From positions 7,564,001 to 7,628,000 of the forward strand of contig CM060734.1 in assembly GCA_030704615.1 (NCBI GenBank): a stretch of 64,000 bases of DNA. Reading direction: 5' to 3'. The DNA is from Takakia lepidozioides (taxonomy: Eukaryota > Streptophyta > Takakiopsida > Takakiales > Takakiaceae). Position numbers and translations under genes: made by a program. Below the pieces are notes generated by a model. It was given only the letters and a program-made list of their open reading frames with translations. It had not been told where the DNA came from and searched no databases. This document shows, piece by piece, positions 46,501-57,989 of the stretch (the first letter of the stretch is position 1; each line of letters begins with the position of its first letter).

Positions 46501-47888
46501 CTGCCCAAACAAACTATTGTTTCATTAGAAGCCGAACATGCTGTGTTTCCCAGCCAACCCACTTGGACTGGCACAGGGTGCCAAGTTCGATGGTGTTCGT
46601 CTGACCTTCCTGGGGGACTGAGGTGATGAGTGATAACAATACCCCCTGGAGATGAAAGTTGGCTCTGACCTGTGGTGGTAATTCAACGTACTAGATACAT
46701 TAGGAAGGGCATTGTGGGTTGAAGGTTTACTTCCCTAAGAGAAAGAATCGTCCATCTTGTTTTGGCAGGGACTTGATTTGCTGATGATTTTTGAAGAGCC
46801 ACTTAAGGAGTATGTATACACTGTTCAATCTGTGAAGGTACTTTCTGCCCTTGATTCTGTGTCTGGTAATTGATGTGGTTACTGGGTGAATTATAATGGT
46901 GGATTTATCTGTCAAGCAGTCACAGGTCGTAACTGTTATTTTACTTTTTTGTGCAGTTTCTAATTTTCTTCTGCTGGTATATATCTTCTTATGAATTAGC
47001 AAATACAATTCTCTTGTCATCTGTGTGGTCCGCAGGTGGTATTGGCAGATAGAGCACAGGCATACCGGCAGCATCACGAGCTTATGGAAGCTTTCAAGCT
47101 CAAAGAGCTAAACCTGTATGTTCTTGGCTCTCTATATGAGCATCCCCACATTTCTCTCTCTCTCTCTCCACTCTCATGGATGTTTATGTGCACTAGAGGT
47201 TGATGTTTGATTTGATTATTCAGCTTTGGCCTAAATCCTGGGCTCATACCAGTAGAAACGGATATATCAAGTCTAGGGCTGTAGACCTGTGTGTGTCCAT
47301 ACATCTCATCTGTTGACTACCTCCCCTGACACCCTCACTGCTCTCTCTCACCTTCCCCTTTTGCCCTTGTGTTCAAACCCTTGGTTCAAACAGGTGCTGG
47401 CAAGCAAGTCTAAAGAGTATATGGTGTCTACCTGTTGTCATGTGTTGGGGGAGGACAGTGAAAAACTGAAGCTTTTATGGCCAGATAAGGTTGTGGAGGC
47501 AGAGCTTGAGGTGACAGAAGTGAGTGCCTTACCAATTATGAGACTTGTACGACGACTCACACAGTTTTCTTCATTACTCTTGAAAATCAGTTTGGCTTCT
47601 GACTATCTCAGAACTTGCTGTAACTTCTTTGTTACCCAATGTGTGTGGCAGTTGAAACTGCAGAGCGATGACGCAGAGTCACGGTATGAAGAAATAGTCA
47701 GGCTGATGGAGCAGGAGATGGTTAGATTCCAAGAAGAAAAGACTCGTGATGTAAGTTTGGTCCTCCACAACTTTGCGTGTGCACAGGCCCAGCTGGCCTC
47801 TAACACAGCTGATGCCTGGCGGACTCTTCTTCCAGAACTTGATAACCTCCACTCAAGTCAAACTAAGCTTGCACATCCTTCTCCTTAA
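43549..47888 (+). pseudogene. SNX1: Sorting nexin 1 (SNX1) gene, damaged 5' half
   Basis: A first PX exon (about 43,549-43,693) reads EQPFLSVSVTDPVKM, then in a shifted frame GVQAYISYRVSTK before a GT donor. One G is missing near 43,652. The exon for the middle of the PX domain (the RRYSDF and IPPLPEK region) is not found before the next exon. Exons 44,530-44,669, 44,903-44,977, 45,183-45,342, 45,651-45,784, 46,769-46,837, about 47,040-47,118, 47,405-47,519 and 47,652-47,888 are open and in phase. They encode EKFRFSAEFIEVRRRALDVF, the BAR region (DVQTKVSDAVLGKEKP, LAQVLTDFGKAIHLLG, RYEEIVRLMEQEMVRFQEEK) and ADAWRTLLPEL. SNX1 works in retromer-linked endosomal sorting. The BAR half is so well kept that loss must be recent, or the missing exon lies elsewhere. 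Confidence 0.72.
45849..46491 (+). repeat. Intronic tandem repeat in SNX1, about 240-bp unit
   Basis: Between exons 45,651-45,784 and 46,769-46,837, a unit beginning GCATGCTGGGGCAAGCATGG and ending AAGCACTAAGCTAGCACC-like sequence occurs at 45,849-46,091, a partial copy at 46,092-46,250 and a third at 46,251-46,491. Copies 1 and 2 are almost identical; copy 3 has diverged and has small indels. Confidence 0.85.
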
Positions 47889-48520
47889 ATGAACTCTTGC
47901 TTGTATTGCCCGAGTACAATTAAGAGAACAAAGAAATGTCAACCCAACTTCGCTGTTTTATATGCAAATTGGGTTGGTGTTCTTGTGGTATGGCGTGTTC
48001 TAACTTCTAATATGGTTTTATTTCAATGCCTATGCAATGGTCAGTGTCATGGAGGTTTCCGCCGATAACCAATGAGTGTTTTCTTCCTTACTGCGCACCC
48101 TCCCTCTCACCACACACAAGGAATAGGGCAGTAAATGAGGTGTGTAACTTTTAAGTATTCTGCACGTTGCTGTGTTCTATAATTTGCTTAATTGATGTTT
48201 AAGTTCACCTGCAATTGGAATCTGAGTGTTAAAATTAAAGTCTCCGAGAAAATCTCCAGTTTACCTTTGGTCCTCCCCTTCTCACACTCAGGGACCTATG
48301 TAAGTACTACCTATTTTTGAATCAACCAAATAGCAGTGAGATTGAAATTCGTCTTGGGAATGTCCACTTCACAAGGGCATAATAAGATAATACAAAAGAC
48401 AATACACATTCTAAAGACACTTAAATTGGTTTTATAAGCTCTGGTTGAGTCTAATCTCAGATGATCATACTTCCAACCATTTCTTCCTGTGGTTTAGATA
48501 GACTCATATTTGAGCTTACA
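47889..48520. other. 3' flank of SNX1, nothing else seen
   Basis: AT-rich sequence between two convergent genes; presumed untranslated regions. Confidence 0.4.
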
Positions 48521-48523
48521 TGT

Positions 48524-48877
48524 ACTCCAAAGACACTTTTGCCCGAAGACTTGTGGTCATAGAGCCAATCCGGACTATAGAGACAAACACTCAAACACCT
48601 TGCATTGTGAAATGTGAGATAACAAATGAACATCCTAACTCAAAAGAAGCAAATCATCACATGACTTGTTGGAACGCAACAGAATGCAAGAGGCCATGTT
48701 ACTCCAAAGACACTTTTGCCCGAAGACTTGTGGTCATAGAGCCAATCCGGACTATAGAGACAAACACTCAAACACCTTGCATTGTGAAATGTGAGATAAC
48801 AAATGAACATCCTAACTCAAAAGAAGTAAATCATCACATGACTTGTTGGAACGCAACAGAATGCAAGAGGCCACCAA
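48524..48877 (+). repeat. 177-bp perfect-length tandem duplication
   Basis: ACTCCAAAGACACTTTTGCC starts at 48,524 and again at 48,701. The two 177-bp copies differ at only one visible base (AAGAAGCAAATC versus AAGAAGTAAATC). Since 177 is a multiple of three, a plus-strand frame of 154 codons runs through both, but it shows no protein motif. It lies just beyond the 3' end of the eS12 gene. Confidence 0.85.
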
Positions 48878-48959
48878 AGCTGTTGAAATTGGCTCCAAGT
48901 ACTGCACACTTGCAAGTGGCAGCAAGTATGTTCAATTTTTCTAGTAACAAAAAAGAAGC

Positions 48960-50141
<1,182 letters not shown>

Positions 50142-50663
50142 TGTAATCGGTAGATAAATGTACGAGCAGTCCCGCCTGCACAAGCGCGACAAATAATTGC
50201 ATGTACAAGATGAGAACAACACATCAAAATTACATACCAGGAGACGGAAAAGAGAAGCTAGCATGCTACACAGGAGCGGTAGCTGCCCTCCAAAACCCAC
50301 CAGGCAGCACACGACGGAATTCAGATAGCTGGCCCCTTAATCGCTGGAACTACAAATCCACCCACACTCCAGGGAAAAAAAGAAGCTTCACATATCAAGA
50401 TATGGGGAAAGCTCTCTCAACAAGCAGCCAGCTTGGTTAGGGGCAAGGGCCGACCTCAGTTGCTCGGAGCTCCAGACCCAGGCTGCTGCGCTGCTCGCTT
50501 GGAGAGAAAGGAGATGGGCAGCGAGGATGGCGGCCCTTCTAGGGTTTCCACAACCCCACATTCATCCTTCATTCATCCAGCGACGGGGGTCCCTTGTCCC
50601 TTCTCCATCTCTCTCGCACCCCCCGCCAAGCTCTCTTGCTGGGTGGGCTGGTCAGGAAGCAGG
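50142..50663. promoter_or_regulatory. Bidirectional region between eS12 and the SEC-C gene, with telo box
   Basis: The two genes diverge within about 520 bp. A telo box (TAGGGTTT, the reverse of AAACCCTA) is at about 50,540-50,547. Such boxes are common in promoters of plant translation genes. Confidence 0.5.
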
Positions 50664-52189
50664 ATGGGCTCTCTTGTAGCCCTGCGTTGTCTCTTACGTT
50701 CCTGTTGTCTCTCACCGTCGCCTATTCCTGTATTTTCCCAATGGACTCATATCCCAGAATGCACACATTGGCGCTCACATGCATCAGGTTTTGCAACGGA
50801 GGCGGAGGATGAGGGTTCATCTGCAGGAGCTTCGTCCTGGATGCAGAGGCTGAAGAGTGTGTTCAAGAGCAAGACACCTTCATCAGATTCCTCCCAATCG
50901 GATACTTCCAAAGAAAAGTCTGGGTCTCAGCATGACCTTACAATGGAAAGTGAGTGCCATTCTACTGTGTTGCTAGGTGCTCTGCTAGAGATTCAACAAT
51001 CTCATATCATAAAAGGCCCTCACCTGCACCATGTGACTGCTGGGAGTAGAGCAGTGTGAACCTTTGGATCACTTTGCTTATTTATTGCAAGGGACACTTC
51101 ATGGATTTCTTAGCTGAATGAGAAGATGGTGCAGACAAGTCTGCCTTGGTACCAATTTGGCTTGTAGGAGACAATGGCGGATATGCTTCTTCCAGCAACA
51201 TGCGACTGCAGGAAGGAACCCAGTAGGTGTAAATTGGAGACTGAAGAGACAATACCCTAAAGCCTAGACTGATTTGGTGGCGAGTTTCTTTGATTGGTCC
51301 ATAGGAAGCAGCATAATGTCTGACGATCTATGGCGCTTCTAATGCTTGGTCAAATTCTGAGGCCTGCATTATGATGATTCGCAATATAGGAAACAAGTAT
51401 AACAGAGTGGGGCATGTGGAAACTGGCCGATGGTTTCCGCAGGGAAAGTGAGTCTTTCGCGGGAAGAGTAACAGTGATCAAACAGGCAGGAAATTTTATG
51501 TCTTCTTTCAATGAGTGCTTGAAGACCCTAGACTGAGAGCCCAATCCTGTATTTTGTAGCCACGGCGGTCAGAGCTTGGAAATTAGCCCAATAACCAGTG
51601 AATTAGAAGAAACCGTACAAGTATGTACTCAATTTGTGAATCTTTTTTTGGAAACTGGCTCTGCCTCTCCATATATTTTCTTTGTGTTGTACAGATTTTG
51701 CAGATGAGTTGAAGAAGGCACGGCAGTTTGGAAGTTTAACAACATTTGGACGCAGCCTGCCCAGAGGGGAGCTGTAAAATCCCTTGAGAGGCAGGAGGGG
51801 ATTCTTCGATCCCTAGCCCCACACGACCCTCTGGTATGTTTTTTCATTACATCTGAATTTTGGTTGCAACAGGAAAGTCTGTTTCGATCTTTAATAAGAG
51901 CACCAACCTTCAGAAGTGGTATATAGTTAAAGAGGGCTGCATACTGGACGGCCGGGCTTGCAAGTGAGCACACGATGTCTTCAGAAAGTAAGCAAGGGGC
52001 ATCGGGCTGGGCATGGTGTGGGTCCAGCGAGTTGGAGATCTGCACAAGGCTGACGTGGCAACGGAGTGGGGGTGCACTGTGCGTGACGTTGACGCTGTAC
52101 TGGCGAAGTATGAGTGGGCAAAGGAGGCAAACAGGCGTGTGATGAAGCTTAAGGAGGAAGACAAGCCGCTTCCCAAGTCTCTTGATGAG
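50664..52189 (+). pseudogene. SEC-C motif plant protein, exons 1-3 (broken gene)
   Basis: Exon 1 (50,664-50,949) starts MGSLVALRCLLRSCC, an Arg/Ser-rich mitochondrial-type presequence, then SSWMQRLKSVFKSK. Exon 2 (51,695-51,833) encodes FADELKKARQFGSLTTFGRS and, after a frame change in a G run at 51,766-51,769, SLERQEGILRSLAPHDPL. Exon 3 (52,028-52,189) encodes VGDLHKADVATEWGCTVRDV and LAKYEWAKEANRRVMKLKEE, ending KPLPKSLDE before GTTAGT. These three exons match a conserved plant protein family of unknown role that ends in a SecA-type SEC-C metal-binding motif. The matching last two exons are not downstream but lie at 55.3-55.7 kb on the opposite strand. The lost G and the missing tail both argue that this copy is non-functional. 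Confidence 0.65.
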
Positions 52190-52279
52190 GTTAGTCTCCC
52201 GTGTTTGCTGCCTAAGAGCTCTTGTATGTTTTTGTTATGCTTCGGCAGCTGCATTCTCCTCTCAAAGTCTCTCCTCCGC

Positions 52280-52805
52280 TCTCACCAGAGCGAGTTCTTT
52301 ATATTCCTGATTTAAAGAATCTGTTCTCTATTGGACAAGCTGCAGACAAAGGCATCGACACTGTCTACAGCAGTGGGAGTTGTCGAATGCTTAACAAGAA
52401 AGGAGAAATTGGCATGCAAGGAGTTCGAAAGGACAAATTGTACCAGCTCTTGGTTGAGGTGATCGAACCTACGACACAAGCAAACATTGCGAGCAACAGC
52501 GGAAACGTGCAACAGCGGAAACATGGAGGCTTCCGAAAAGTCGAGACAACTCAGTTCAGAGTCGGCGATGACAAGAAGTGATCTTCAACTGTGGCATAAC
52601 CGTCTCGGCCACCTAAATGTTGCAGCTATCAAGAAAATGTGTGAGACCCAGATGGTGGAAGGACTGTCTCTTCGGAATGATGGGAACGCTAATTTCTTCT
52701 ATGAAGGGTGTGCCTATGGTAAGCAACACAGATTGTCTTTCAATAGCACAATTCCTAGGACTGTCATTCCTTCCACTTGGGAGTTGATTTCGATTTCTCC
52801 CACTC
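52280..52805 (+). mobile_element. Copia gag-pre-integrase fragment, plus orientation
   Basis: ERVLYIPDLKNLFSIGQAA, RKDKLYQLLVE and then LWHNRLGHLNVAAIKKMCE and GCAYGKQHRLSF are the segment between protease and integrase of a Ty1/copia element, with the H-x-R-x-G-H and C-x-Y-G-K-Q zinc-finger parts. A frameshift lies near 52,580. It follows exon 3 of the SEC-C gene. Confidence 0.75.
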
Positions 52806-52812
52806 CAGCTAC

Positions 52813-53121
52813 CTAGAGCTTGGTATCATCTGCGATATGGACATGCCACTTCTTGTTAGAAATAGACTCAAAGTTTTTGAACCATTCTCTACGATTGGTC
52901 ATGTGCTCCGTCGCTCCTCCATCAGCGTACCAGATGTCTCGACCCATGCACATGTTAGAATCAACTGCAAATGCAAATGCTCCCAGTTTTAGATTTATCT
53001 GCTTGACTGCTTGAGAGACCTTTATCTTCATCTCTCTTCTTGTCTTTGTGCTCTCTGGCCCAATGACCCTTCCCTTTACAGTAGTTACACTTGGTTGACA
53101 TGGTAGGCATAGGAGGCACAC
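52813..53121 (-). mobile_element. Copia protease fragment, minus orientation
   Basis: The minus strand encodes a zinc-knuckle remnant, TRREMKIKVSQAVKQINLKL, and the protease segment DIWYADGGATEHMTNRREWF and HVHIADDTKL. The active-site triplet is DGG where DSG or DTG is usual. It ends where the plus-oriented fragment of the same kind of element ends, so the two are head to head. Confidence 0.75.
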
Positions 53122-53204
53122 CTACACTTGTGTGGCTGTCAGCTGCAAATGCAACGCTCCCAATGGTGTCCCGACCCCGTTGCCCTCAAGGCAAAGGGCC
53201 GCGA

Positions 53205-54157
53205 CACTAAGGGCTGAGCTCATGGCCATCCATGACGCTCTTTCTCTACTTGATGCCTTCCCCCCCCCATACTATATCTTCACTGATAGCCTCACCTCTC
53301 TATTTCTTATTCGAAACCACATCTCCCGCCCTTCTTCCCATCATCATCACCCCGACCGCAACCTCATTGCCACCATTGTCCTAAGGGCCATTTCCAAAAA
53401 CCATCCAGTCCATTTACTCAAAGTCCGCTCGCACACTGGCATTCATGGTAATGAGGAAGCTGACCTACTCGCTCAACTCGGCGCCTCTCAACCCACAATC
53501 GAACCCACAGCCGACCCTATCCACATTGCCCATACCCACCCCTTCTGGTTTATACACCCCGTCCCGGACCCCCCCTTACCCAGACCAGTCTAAAACCTTA
53601 TGACCACTTTGACCAGAGAAGCAAATAAACAAGCTGCAGCCTCCATCAGCCACACCAAAGTGCACATCCAAAAATGGACTCAATCAAATGTATTGCACCA
53701 TAAACTCTCAAATCATTTCTGGCTAACCAAAACTACCACTGACGCACAAATCCGACAAACACTCAAATTCACATACGCCCAATACATGGATCACCAGCGC
53801 AAACACATCTTCTGGCCGCATATGTTTCCATCCCCATACTGCCCATTATGTTCAACCACTCACCAAGCTCGTGACACCTGGCCACATCTCCTCAACCAAT
53901 GTACGCACCCGATCATACATGGCCTTCATATCACGCGACACAACCAGGCAGTCTGGCATCTCCTGCATAAGCTATTTCTAAACCGTGCTGAAACCAGATG
54001 GTTCTCGCTCATAAACGCTGGCACCTACCAAGGTCGGCCACTCGACCACACTGTGCCACCCTGGCTGATACCATGCATATGTACCCGATCTCAATTGCTC
54101 ATTTCGATTTGCTCCCCAGGCTGGCGGTTCTTGCAATATTGGCCAGCATTGAGATAG
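53205..54157 (+). mobile_element. LINE copy C, RNase H and zinc finger
   Basis: Starting with LRAELMAIHDALSLLDAF, then IFTDSLTSLFLIRNH, VRSHTGIHGNEEADLLAQLG and TLTREANKQAAASISHTKVH, this is the RNase H part of the same LINE as copy A (about 85-90% alike by eye). The zinc-finger region YCPLCSTTHQARDTW keeps the cysteine that copy A has lost. A TAA stop near 53,591 breaks the frame. The copy stops near 54,095 (…PCICTRS) and lacks the C-terminal nuclease-like part. Confidence 0.8.
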
Positions 54158-54159
54158 CT

Positions 54160-55280
54160 TGCGTTGTGTATCTAAGCTACTGTAAGGCTCTCAAATTTCT
54201 AGAAGTCACTGATCATCACTGGATAGGTGCTCTAGCCACCAATACTTGTAGCAGATAATTCATGACTACAAACTACAATTGGCAAGCAGAAACTCGTATG
54301 GTGAGAGAGAGTCTAGAAAGTTAGCGAACGAATCAACACATACAGTCGGAGGCAGATCTGTGAGAGAGAGAGAGAGACACACATACCTCGGTAGATTAAA
54401 AGTTTCTAGTGCTGAACGTGAACGCAACGTTCACAATTTTATTTTATTTTTTTTGTTTTTATGTTTTTTTTTTCAAAATTTGAATTCAACTTGTAGACAG
54501 TGACATATCCTCCCATTTTCAATTCGAAATTTAAACTAAACCGTCACACTCAAAGTAACGTAACTAAAAGAAGGCCTGGAACTACAAAAAACCCTCAGGA
54601 ACTGACTAGTGCAACCAGGCCAATGATGGATACAACAGCTAACAATTGCATTTTGGGTTACCCATCTGGGATTACATGGACTGACAATGCTACTATTGAC
54701 ATTAGCCGGACCCATCTTTAGTATGCAAAACTTTGCTAGTGTCTCAATTGTCCAATATGTGCACCGTTGGCTATTGGGGGGACCATCAAACCGGCACTGT
54801 TACATTTTTTAATAATGATTCGCGAGTGCACGTTGTTTTCATTACAAAGCAACAACCATGTAGCTGACTAATCAATTTTCGAGTGCACTATTTGCCTCAA
54901 AAACTCTCTTTAGAAAATGATGGAACTTCCAGTACTGCTATCCTTCGGAGCTCCCCAGAATCATATACAGAGGGGGGATTGTGGCCTCCTTGTTGTTGGA
55001 TTACTGACTTCCATCAACAGAGACAACATAGCCCTGGACTTGCTCCGCAGTTTGTTGCTGCCTAAACTCGCGCTAGGTTTGTGTGCTTGAGATAACTGGT
55101 GAGATAACTAGTGAGGAAGTGCTGATGTAAAGATGTAAAGATCCAGTTGCATCTGTCAAAGTCCATTTGGGGTGTAAGTAGGTGACCAAAACGGGCAGGA
55201 GGCCACCTGACCTCACCACAGAGCACAAACTCTTCATAAGTAAGTGACTTGCGCAGCATAACTTCCCTGTTCAAGTCCAA
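54160..55280. other. Non-coding region
   Basis: No recognised gene. A GA-rich short repeat is at about 54,360-54,380, and a T-rich tract at 54,435-54,475. Confidence 0.4.
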
Positions 55281-55282
55281 GC

Positions 55283-55736
55283 TTATGACTTCCCACAACA
55301 CCTGCAACAGAACTCCCCAGATTTTTACCAGTCATGGTCTAGTAAAGGATAGGCAATATACTTGGAGCATACTTCGCCTGTAAGATAATGTTCAAGCCAC
55401 AGATACCTCACGGCCAGCTTCTTGCCAGGCTACATGATGTTTGATGGTACTACTTGCTTTTCTTCAAGTTTGAGATTTAACTCATCTAGCCACAAAATCC
55501 TTCTGTTAAGTATGAGTGTGAGAAAAAGTAGCCAGAAACATTGCTTCTCTCAGCCTTACCACACTCCCATGGGAATGGGTCAGAGAAATGAGAGGAGCTG
55601 TGAAAAGAGAGAGAACCCACCTCTTGTACTTCTTTCCAGAACCGCATTGACAGGCAACATTTCGACTCAGTTGTCCACTTTTTGCAAGATTCACAAATGC
55701 TGCCGCATTCCAGCGTCCCCCCATCAACTCTTCCAC
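55283..55736 (-). pseudogene. Last two exons of a SEC-C motif protein gene, inverted
   Basis: Exon 55,736-55,621 encodes VEELMGGRWNAAAFVNLAKS, GQLSRNVACQCGSGKKYK and ends in a GTGGGT donor. Exon 55,301-55,283 supplies the end R-C-C-G-K-S and a TAA stop. The joint motif C-x-C-(8)-C-C is the SEC-C zinc-binding motif (CQCGSGKKYKRCC). The incoming phase (0) equals the outgoing phase of exon 3 at 52,189, so these are the natural continuation of the broken plus-strand gene or of a close copy. No exon 1-3 counterpart is found upstream on the minus strand. Confidence 0.7.
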
Positions 55737-55799
55737 CTTCACCAACCAAATAATCCACCGTGTCAACCTCAGGCCAGACCCTTCATCTCCCAACTATGG

Positions 55800-56570
55800 C
55801 CATCTTATATTCAAGGTATAGAGACAAATTTATTTCATCATTCAAGGTATTAAAAGATGATAGGAAACAGGCAAACAGTGGAAAGCCATCGAAGGTTGAA
55901 ACCCCCGGTGAATTTTTTCACTGAGACGTGTGCGGGCCAATGAGTTCAGACTCAATCGGAGGTGCTTGATTTTAAAAATACTTAAATGGACATTTCCACC
56001 TATTGCATTTGATTGCAACGTAAATTAGAAAATTATATAAAAATAATAATAATATCCATCGAAAAAAACGTAAATATACTGTACCCTCCACTGACATGTT
56101 AACCCTCTGTTATCTTTTTTTTTTTATCCCAAAGATTTTACAAAGTAAGTGTTAAGTGTTATGATGTTTTTGTACTCCCTCCTTTACTAAATGACCCTTA
56201 ATAAGTGTTAATTTTCTTCAAATGTATATATATGGGGATGTATAACAAGGCAACTTGGCCTACGGGTCATGTCGTCATGAGATATATCAATTAAACTTGT
56301 CAGCTCTTTAATTTTACTTAACATGGAGATCATTCAATCTCTTTAAGTGTTAGATTCCCGTTTTCAAGCTCTATGTAAGTTTTCCTTCCCTAAGTGTGAT
56401 TTTTGAAAGATTCTTTTATATATATTTATATACATATATGTAAAAATACATAGACTACGAACAACAGCCAAATGGAACTATCAACATGAAATCTATAAAT
56501 ACATTATACACATGGAATCATTCAATTAATTGAATGTTCATTCTATGCACAATGTGACATTACAAATGCT
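55800..56570. other. AT-rich region, nothing recognised
   Basis: Short TA-rich tracts occur at 56,035-56,060 and 56,415-56,445; no coding signature. Confidence 0.4.
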
Positions 56571-57987
56571 TACTAGGGTAGCATGTGCCGTTGGCCCAAG
56601 TGTCCAATGTCATCTAAAGCCCAAGTGTAAGATCTTCTATGTATCCCAGTGCGTAGGGTAGCATGTGCCTTTGGCCCATGTGTGTGAAGAATTGAAATCT
56701 AAGACCAAGTGCAATTTCATATGTATCCCAGTGCGTCTTCTATTTTGAGGCCCAAGCCTCGAGTGTAGCCTACGCCTTTGGCTTATGTGTGAAGAATTGA
56801 AATCTAAGACCAAGTGCAATTTCCTATGTAGGCAAGTGCGTCTCCTATGTCGAGGGTAGCATGTGCCGTTGGCCCAAGTGTCCAGTGTCATCTAAGTCCA
56901 AGTGCAATCCCCTATGTATCCAAGTGCGTCTCCTATGTCGAGGCCCAAATGCGACCTCTAGGGTAGCCTGTGCCGTTGGCCCAAGTGTCCAATGTCATCG
57001 AAGCCCAAGTGTAAGATCTTCTATGTATTCCAATGTGTCTCCTATATCGAGGCCCAAGTGCGACCTCTAGTGTAGCCTATGCCGTTTGCCCCATATGTGA
57101 AGAATTGAAATCTAAGACCAAGTGTAATTTCCTATGTATGCAAGTGTAATCTTCTATTCATGTATCCAAGTGCATCTCCCATGTAGAGCCCCAATTGTCC
57201 ACTGTCATCTAAGCCCAAGTCCAATCTCTTATGTATCTAGTGCAATTTCCTATGTATCCAAGTGCGTCTCCTATGTCGAGACCCAAGTAAGTTTTTTTCC
57301 ACAGAGCCTATGACCAGATTTGAACCGGAGATAGCAAAGTGGGCTCTCCTAGGAGCCTCGACGGGAGATATATCATTAATGATTTGATGTATTACTACTA
57401 AAAAAAAAATAGCAAATTGGGCTTTCTTGGGACAATGATTGGATCACTCAATAAATTCATGGAAAACAATATATTGAAGCTTATACCCTATGAGGAGATA
57501 TAAAATTTCAAGTACTTTTGGTTGCTGGAAATTCGTGAAAAATAGCAAAGACAGAACCCATCAATATATGAAACGAGGTAGAATATTCATATATGAACCG
57601 AACTCAATAAATTCCTGGAAAACAACAAATTGGTTTTTTCAGTCGAATTTCAAGTACTTTTGGTTGCTGGAAATTCGTGAAAAATAGCAAATTGGGCTTT
57701 CTTGGGACAATGATTGGATTACTCCATAAATTCATGGAAAACAATAAATTAAGCTACCCTATGAGGAGATATGGAATTTCCAGTACTTTTGGTTGCTGGA
57801 AATTCGTGAAAAATAGCAAAGACACTTGGGCCTCTACATGGGAGATGCACTAACCTACAGTTTTCAATTCTTTTCAATTCTTCACACATGGGCCTCAACA
57901 TAGGAGACGCACTTGGATACATAGGAAATTGCACTTGGATTTAGATGACATTGGACACTTGGGCCAACGGCACAGGCTACCCTAGTA
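56571..57987. mobile_element. Foldback element, 1.4 kb, built of internal repeats
   Basis: The left end TACTAGGGTAGC is the reverse complement of the right end at 57,976-57,987 apart from one base. The inverted similarity continues for at least 100 bp (GTGCCGTTGGCCCAAGTGTC in both). The left half (56,571-57,290) is an array of a degenerate unit with CCCAAGTGTCC, CTATGTAT(C/G)C(A/C)AGTG and TCTCCTATGTCGAGG. The right-central part has about three direct copies (57,507, 57,647, 57,774) of ACTTTTGGTTGCTGGAAATT. No protein is encoded. The borders are flanked by T and T, so a target duplication is not evident beyond a possible TA. Confidence 0.65.
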
Positions 57988-57989
57988 TG

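Noticed and set aside
57400-57830. Regular direct repeats resembling a CRISPR array
   Set aside because: The repeats are few, unequal in spacing and diverged, and the window is plant nuclear DNA.
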